8,172 bases of DNA, from the NCBI GenBank assembly GCA_025966435.1, contig JAICRQ010000138.1:1-8172 (forward strand). Reading direction: 5' to 3'. Below are positions 5,900 to 8,172 of this stretch, one piece after another. A program made the position numbers and the translations under genes. The stretch comes from Anaerolineales bacterium. Lineage in GTDB: Bacteria > Chloroflexota > Anaerolineae > Anaerolineales > Villigracilaceae. Under the pieces are notes generated by a model. That model was given only the letters and a program-made list of their open reading frames with translations. It did no database searches and was not told the DNA's origin. How positions within the stretch are numbered: the first letter of the stretch is position 1; each line of letters starts with the position of its first letter.

Positions 5900-7789
5900 T
5901 TACTCGCGAACTTCGCCTTCGATCACGTCATCACCATTTTGCGGAGGTGTTGACGGTCCGCCCGGCGCTTCCGGCTGAGGCTGTCCCTGTGCGTAGAGTT
6001 GCTGGCTCAAGGCATGGAATGTCTGCTGGACTTCCTCGCTCGTCTGTTTGATGCGGTTGAGGTCGTCGCCCTGTGCCGCCTGTTTGAGGTTGTTGATCTT
6101 TTCCTCAATCGTGGCGCGTTCTGCAGAAGGCACCTTGTCGCCGAGGTCACGCAGAGCCTTCTCGGTCTGGTAGACGAGACTGTCGGCGGTGTTCTTCGCG
6201 TCGATCAGCTCGCGGCGCTTCTTATCTTCCGTTTCGTTCTGACGGGCTTCCTGAACCATGCGATCAATGTCGCTCTTGTCCAGGTTCGTCGAAGCTGTGA
6301 TAGTCACTTTCTGCTCCTTGCCAGATGCCTTATCTTTCGCCGTGACATTCAGAATGCCGTTGGCGTCGATATCGAAGGTCACTTCGACCTGAGGCATACC
6401 GCGCGGTGCCGGTGGGATGCCGTCGAGGCGGAACCGCCCGAGCGACATGTTATCCGTTGCCAGAGAGCGCTCACCTTGTAGCACATGGATGTCTACAGCA
6501 GTCTGGTTGTCCGCAGCGGTGGAATAGGTTTCCGTCTTGCGAACAGGGATGGTGGTGTTGCGCTCGATCATCTTGGTCATCACGCCACCCAGGGTTTCGA
6601 CACCCAGCGAAAGCGGGGTCACGTCGAGCAGGAGAATGTCCTTCACGTCGCCGCCGAGAACGCCGCCCTGAATGGCTGCGCCAACTGACACGACCTCATC
6701 CGGATTGACACCTTTGTTGGGTTCTTTGCCGTTGGTTAACCGGCGGACCAGTTCCTGAACCATCGGCATACGGGTCGAACCACCGACGAGCACCACTTCA
6801 TTCAATTTGCTGGCATCCAGACCTGCATCTTTGAGCGCGGCTTCGAACGGCTTGCGGCAGCGCTCGAGCAAGTCTTCTGTCATCTGCTCGAATTTCGAGC
6901 GGGTAAGTTTCACTTGCAGGTGTTTCGGTCCGCTTGCATCGGCGGTGATGTATGGCAGGTTAATCTCGGTCTCCATCACGCTGGAAAGCTCGATCTTGGC
7001 TTTCTCCGCTGCCTCGCGCAGACGCTGTAATGCCTGGCGATCGGTGCGCAGGTCGATACCCTGTTCCTTCTTGAACTCATCTGCCGCCCAGTTGACGATG
7101 CGCTGGTCCCAGTCGTCACCACCGAGGTGTGTGTCACCGTTCGTAGCTTTGACTTCGATCACGCCCTCACCCACTTCCAACACCGAAACGTCGAACGTAC
7201 CACCACCGAGGTCGAAGACCAGGATGGTCTCGTTTTTCTTTTTATCGAGGCCATAAGCAAGTGCAGAGGCGGTCGGTTCATTGATGATGCGCAGGACTTC
7301 CAGCCCGGCGATCTTACCGGCATCCTTGGTTGCCTGGCGCTGGCTGTCATTGAAATAAGCAGGGACCGTGATCACCGCCTGCGTGACAGGCTGACCCAGA
7401 TACGCTTCTGCATCCGCTTTCAGCTTGCCCAGGATCATCGCACTGATCTCCTGAGGAGAATATTCGCGTCCTGTTACCGGAATCTTCACGCGCACGTCGC
7501 CCGCGGGACCGGGAACCACTTCATAGGGAACCATCTTGCGTTCTGCTTCGACTTCGTCATAATGACGGCCGATGAAACGCTTGATGGAATAGATCGTATT
7601 TTCGGAATTGATTACAGCTTGGCGCTTCGCGGTCTGACCGACGAGGCGCTCACCATTCTTATTGAAGGCAACCACCGACGGACACAGTCTGCCGCCCTCT
7701 GAGGTCGGGATGACTGTGGGCGTGCCGCCTTCCATCACGGACACAACGGAGTTTGTTGTGCCCAGGTCAATGCCAATAATTTTTGCCAT
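5900..7789 (-). CDS. dnaK: Molecular chaperone DnaK (Hsp70)
   Basis: A 629-residue complete DnaK, the ATP-dependent chaperone that binds exposed hydrophobic segments with DnaJ and GrpE. The nucleotide-binding domain (1-385) has [10 protein letters not shown] (5-14), Lys70 in IKRFIG, the [10 protein letters not shown] segment (139-148), [15 protein letters not shown] (168-182), [11 protein letters not shown] (192-202, Thr198 at the autophosphorylation position) and [11 protein letters not shown] (332-342). The interdomain linker [11 protein letters not shown] (386-396) leads into the substrate-binding beta domain, then a charged helical lid (about 505-600) and a Gln/Pro/Gly-rich tail ending [10 protein letters not shown], the usual acidic C-terminus. 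AAGGAG (7801-7796) lies 6 bases before the ATG. No dnaJ or grpE flanks it, so it stands as a single gene with its own terminator. I find no CIRCE inverted repeat upstream, so heat-shock control, if any, is not by HrcA at this site. Confidence 0.98.
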   Translation of the reverse strand: MAKIIGIDLGTTNSVVSVMEGGTPTVIPTSEGGRLCPSVVAFNKNGERLVGQTAKRQAVINSENTIYSIKRFIGRHYDEVEAERKMVPYEVVPGPAGDVRVKIPVTGREYSPQEISAMILGKLKADAEAYLGQPVTQAVITVPAYFNDSQRQATKDAGKIAGLEVLRIINEPTASALAYGLDKKKNETILVFDLGGGTFDVSVLEVGEGVIEVKATNGDTHLGGDDWDQRIVNWAADEFKKEQGIDLRTDRQALQRLREAAEKAKIELSSVMETEINLPYITADASGPKHLQVKLTRSKFEQMTEDLLERCRKPFEAALKDAGLDASKLNEVVLVGGSTRMPMVQELVRRLTNGKEPNKGVNPDEVVSVGAAIQGGVLGGDVKDILLLDVTPLSLGVETLGGVMTKMIERNTTIPVRKTETYSTAADNQTAVDIHVLQGERSLATDNMSLGRFRLDGIPPAPRGMPQVEVTFDIDANGILNVTAKDKASGKEQKVTITASTNLDKSDIDRMVQEARQNETEDKKRRELIDAKNTADSLVYQTEKALRDLGDKVPSAERATIEEKINNLKQAAQGDDLNRIKQTSEEVQQTFHALSQQLYAQGQPQPEAPGGPSTPPQNGDDVIEGEVRE

Positions 7790-7841
7790 AGAATACTCCT
7801 TGCATTTCGCTCACATTCACAGATTTTTCTTTAGTTTTCAC
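7767..7841 (-). CDS. Possible 24-codon leader ORF overlapping the dnaK start
   Basis: In the dnaK leader a strong Shine-Dalgarno, GGGGAGG (7854-7848), lies far from the dnaK ATG but 6 bases from GTG 7841. This opens a short ORF ([20 protein letters not shown] then NYWH) that passes through the real dnaK Shine-Dalgarno and ends in a different frame about 20 bases into dnaK. The same Shine-Dalgarno also serves an ATG-TGA start-stop at 7843-7838. If translated, ribosomes ending just inside dnaK could reinitiate or interfere with its start. No homology is recognised, and a purine-rich stretch may occur by chance. Confidence 0.2.
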   Translation of the reverse strand: MKTKEKSVNVSEMQGVFYGKNYWH

Positions 7842-7904
7842 ATCTTACCTCCCCAGTGCAAGAATAGTATTAACGAAGTGTAGAATTTAAATTGGAGACG
7901 ACTC

Positions 7905-7969
7905 CCTCCCCCAAATATGCGATGGGAGCTTTGAATAATTACCCTAAATTTGAAGCATGTTTGGGGAGG
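7905..7969. repeat. Imperfect hairpin between the LamG-like gene and dnaK
   Basis: Arms cctcccccaaatatgc (7905-7920) and gcatgtttggggagg (7955-7969) pair with one bulged C and one non-Watson-Crick position (7916 with 7959), around a 34-base AT-rich loop. In minus-strand RNA the odd position is a C-A mismatch; in plus-strand RNA it would be a U-G wobble. It is about 11 bases after the stop of the upstream gene and probably ends or protects that transcript, though no T-run follows. A second small stem, gggtca (7978-7983) and tgaccc (7992-7997), spans the stop codon itself. Confidence 0.5.
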
Positions 7970-7980
7970 CTGGGTGGGGG

Positions 7981-8172
7981 TCACGGCTCGCTGACCCTTA
8001 CCCAGTCAAACGCGGCAATGACGGGAATATTCTCAAAAGAAGAAGCTGTAATTCCAATTTTGCCATTGGTCAAGGCAAAGCGGCTGACGTCCACATTGCG
8101 GATCAGGGTTTGATCGATAAATAAAGAAAGGGTGGTCCCTGAGCAGATCAAACCGATTTCCTGGGCAGTGCC
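7981..8172 (-). CDS. C-terminal 63 residues of a LamG/concanavalin-like domain protein, cut by right edge
   Basis: An open frame enters from the right edge and ends in TGA at 7983-7981. The fragment reads as the last strands of a jelly-roll (LamG or 3-keto-disaccharide hydrolase/DUF1080-like) domain: IGLICSGTTLSLFIDQTLI, then FALTNGKIGI, TASSFENIP and a closing FDWVRVSEP. The pattern of a hydrophobic strand, a FIDQ-type strand, G-x-(I/V)-G and a final FDWVRV strand is typical of these beta-sandwich domains, which bind carbohydrate or act as accessory domains of secreted or envelope proteins. The N-terminal part that would define the protein is outside the window. The frame is open for its whole visible length, the composition fits a protein, and it is co-directional with dnaK. 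Confidence 0.75.
   Translation of the reverse strand, partial: GTAQEIGLICSGTTLSLFIDQTLIRNVDVSRFALTNGKIGITASSFENIPVIAAFDWVRVSEP

Noticed and set aside
7838..7843. ATG-TGA start-stop as an independent gene
   Set aside because: A two-codon start-stop encodes no product. It is noted only as part of the leader because it shares the strong Shine-Dalgarno.
7790..7980. CIRCE/HrcA operator upstream of dnaK
   Set aside because: Neither the TTAGCACTC nor the GAGTGCTAA half-site occurs in the gap, and the hairpin at 7905-7969 does not resemble CIRCE.
7963..7980. G-quadruplex in the G-rich stretch
   Set aside because: Only three runs of three or more Gs occur in close spacing, so a standard four-run quadruplex is not supported.
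1..8172. CRISPR array, insertion sequence, defence island or biosynthetic cluster
   Set aside because: No regularly spaced direct repeats, transposase or clustered defence or biosynthetic genes are visible. The genes are mostly chromosomal housekeeping functions.

Overview
All recognisable genes in this window lie on the minus strand, so transcription runs from high to low coordinates. The content is bacterial and mostly chromosomal housekeeping. I infer a Chloroflexota (Anaerolineae-like) bacterium of roughly 50% GC. The basis is the style of the membrane-anchored C39-like protein with a Pro/Thr linker and TPR tail, the LamG-like C-terminus at the right edge, and the protein sequences in general. 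That assignment is an impression, not a phylogenetic result.

In transcription order: (1) 8172-7981, the C-terminus of a protein ending in a concanavalin/LamG-like beta-sandwich, cut by the window edge. (2) A 191-base gap holding an imperfect hairpin and the dnaK 5' leader; the leader has a strong Shine-Dalgarno before a possible 24-codon ORF, and no CIRCE operator. (3) dnaK, complete, with a clear intrinsic terminator. (4) A C39-like cysteine peptidase homologue with an N-terminal membrane anchor and TPR repeats, preceded by a -10 box so close to its ATG that a leaderless transcript is plausible. (5) An SbcD/Mre11-type nuclease with no sbcC beside it. (6) A spinster-like MFS transporter. (7) A MESH1-type small alarmone hydrolase (HD domain). 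(8) yebC, with its own extended -10 promoter. (9) The start of ruvC, running off the left edge.

yebC-ruvC is a familiar arrangement, normally continuing into ruvA and ruvB. ruvC carries an in-frame TAA exactly where the second catalytic acidic residue (Glu66 of E. coli RuvC) should be, and the reading frame continues normally on the far side. sbcD and ruvC both act on branched or processed DNA, but they are separated by unrelated genes and I do not read the block as one pathway.

Several intergenic gaps contain inverted repeats. The most striking lies between the MFS and alarmone hydrolase genes, where two repeated words occur in both orientations and in permuted order, overlapping the hydrolase ribosome-binding site. 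I see no CRISPR array, insertion sequence, tRNA or rRNA, and no convincing new multi-gene system. The items most worth following are the ruvC nonsense codon, the permuted repeat and the dnaK leader ORF.
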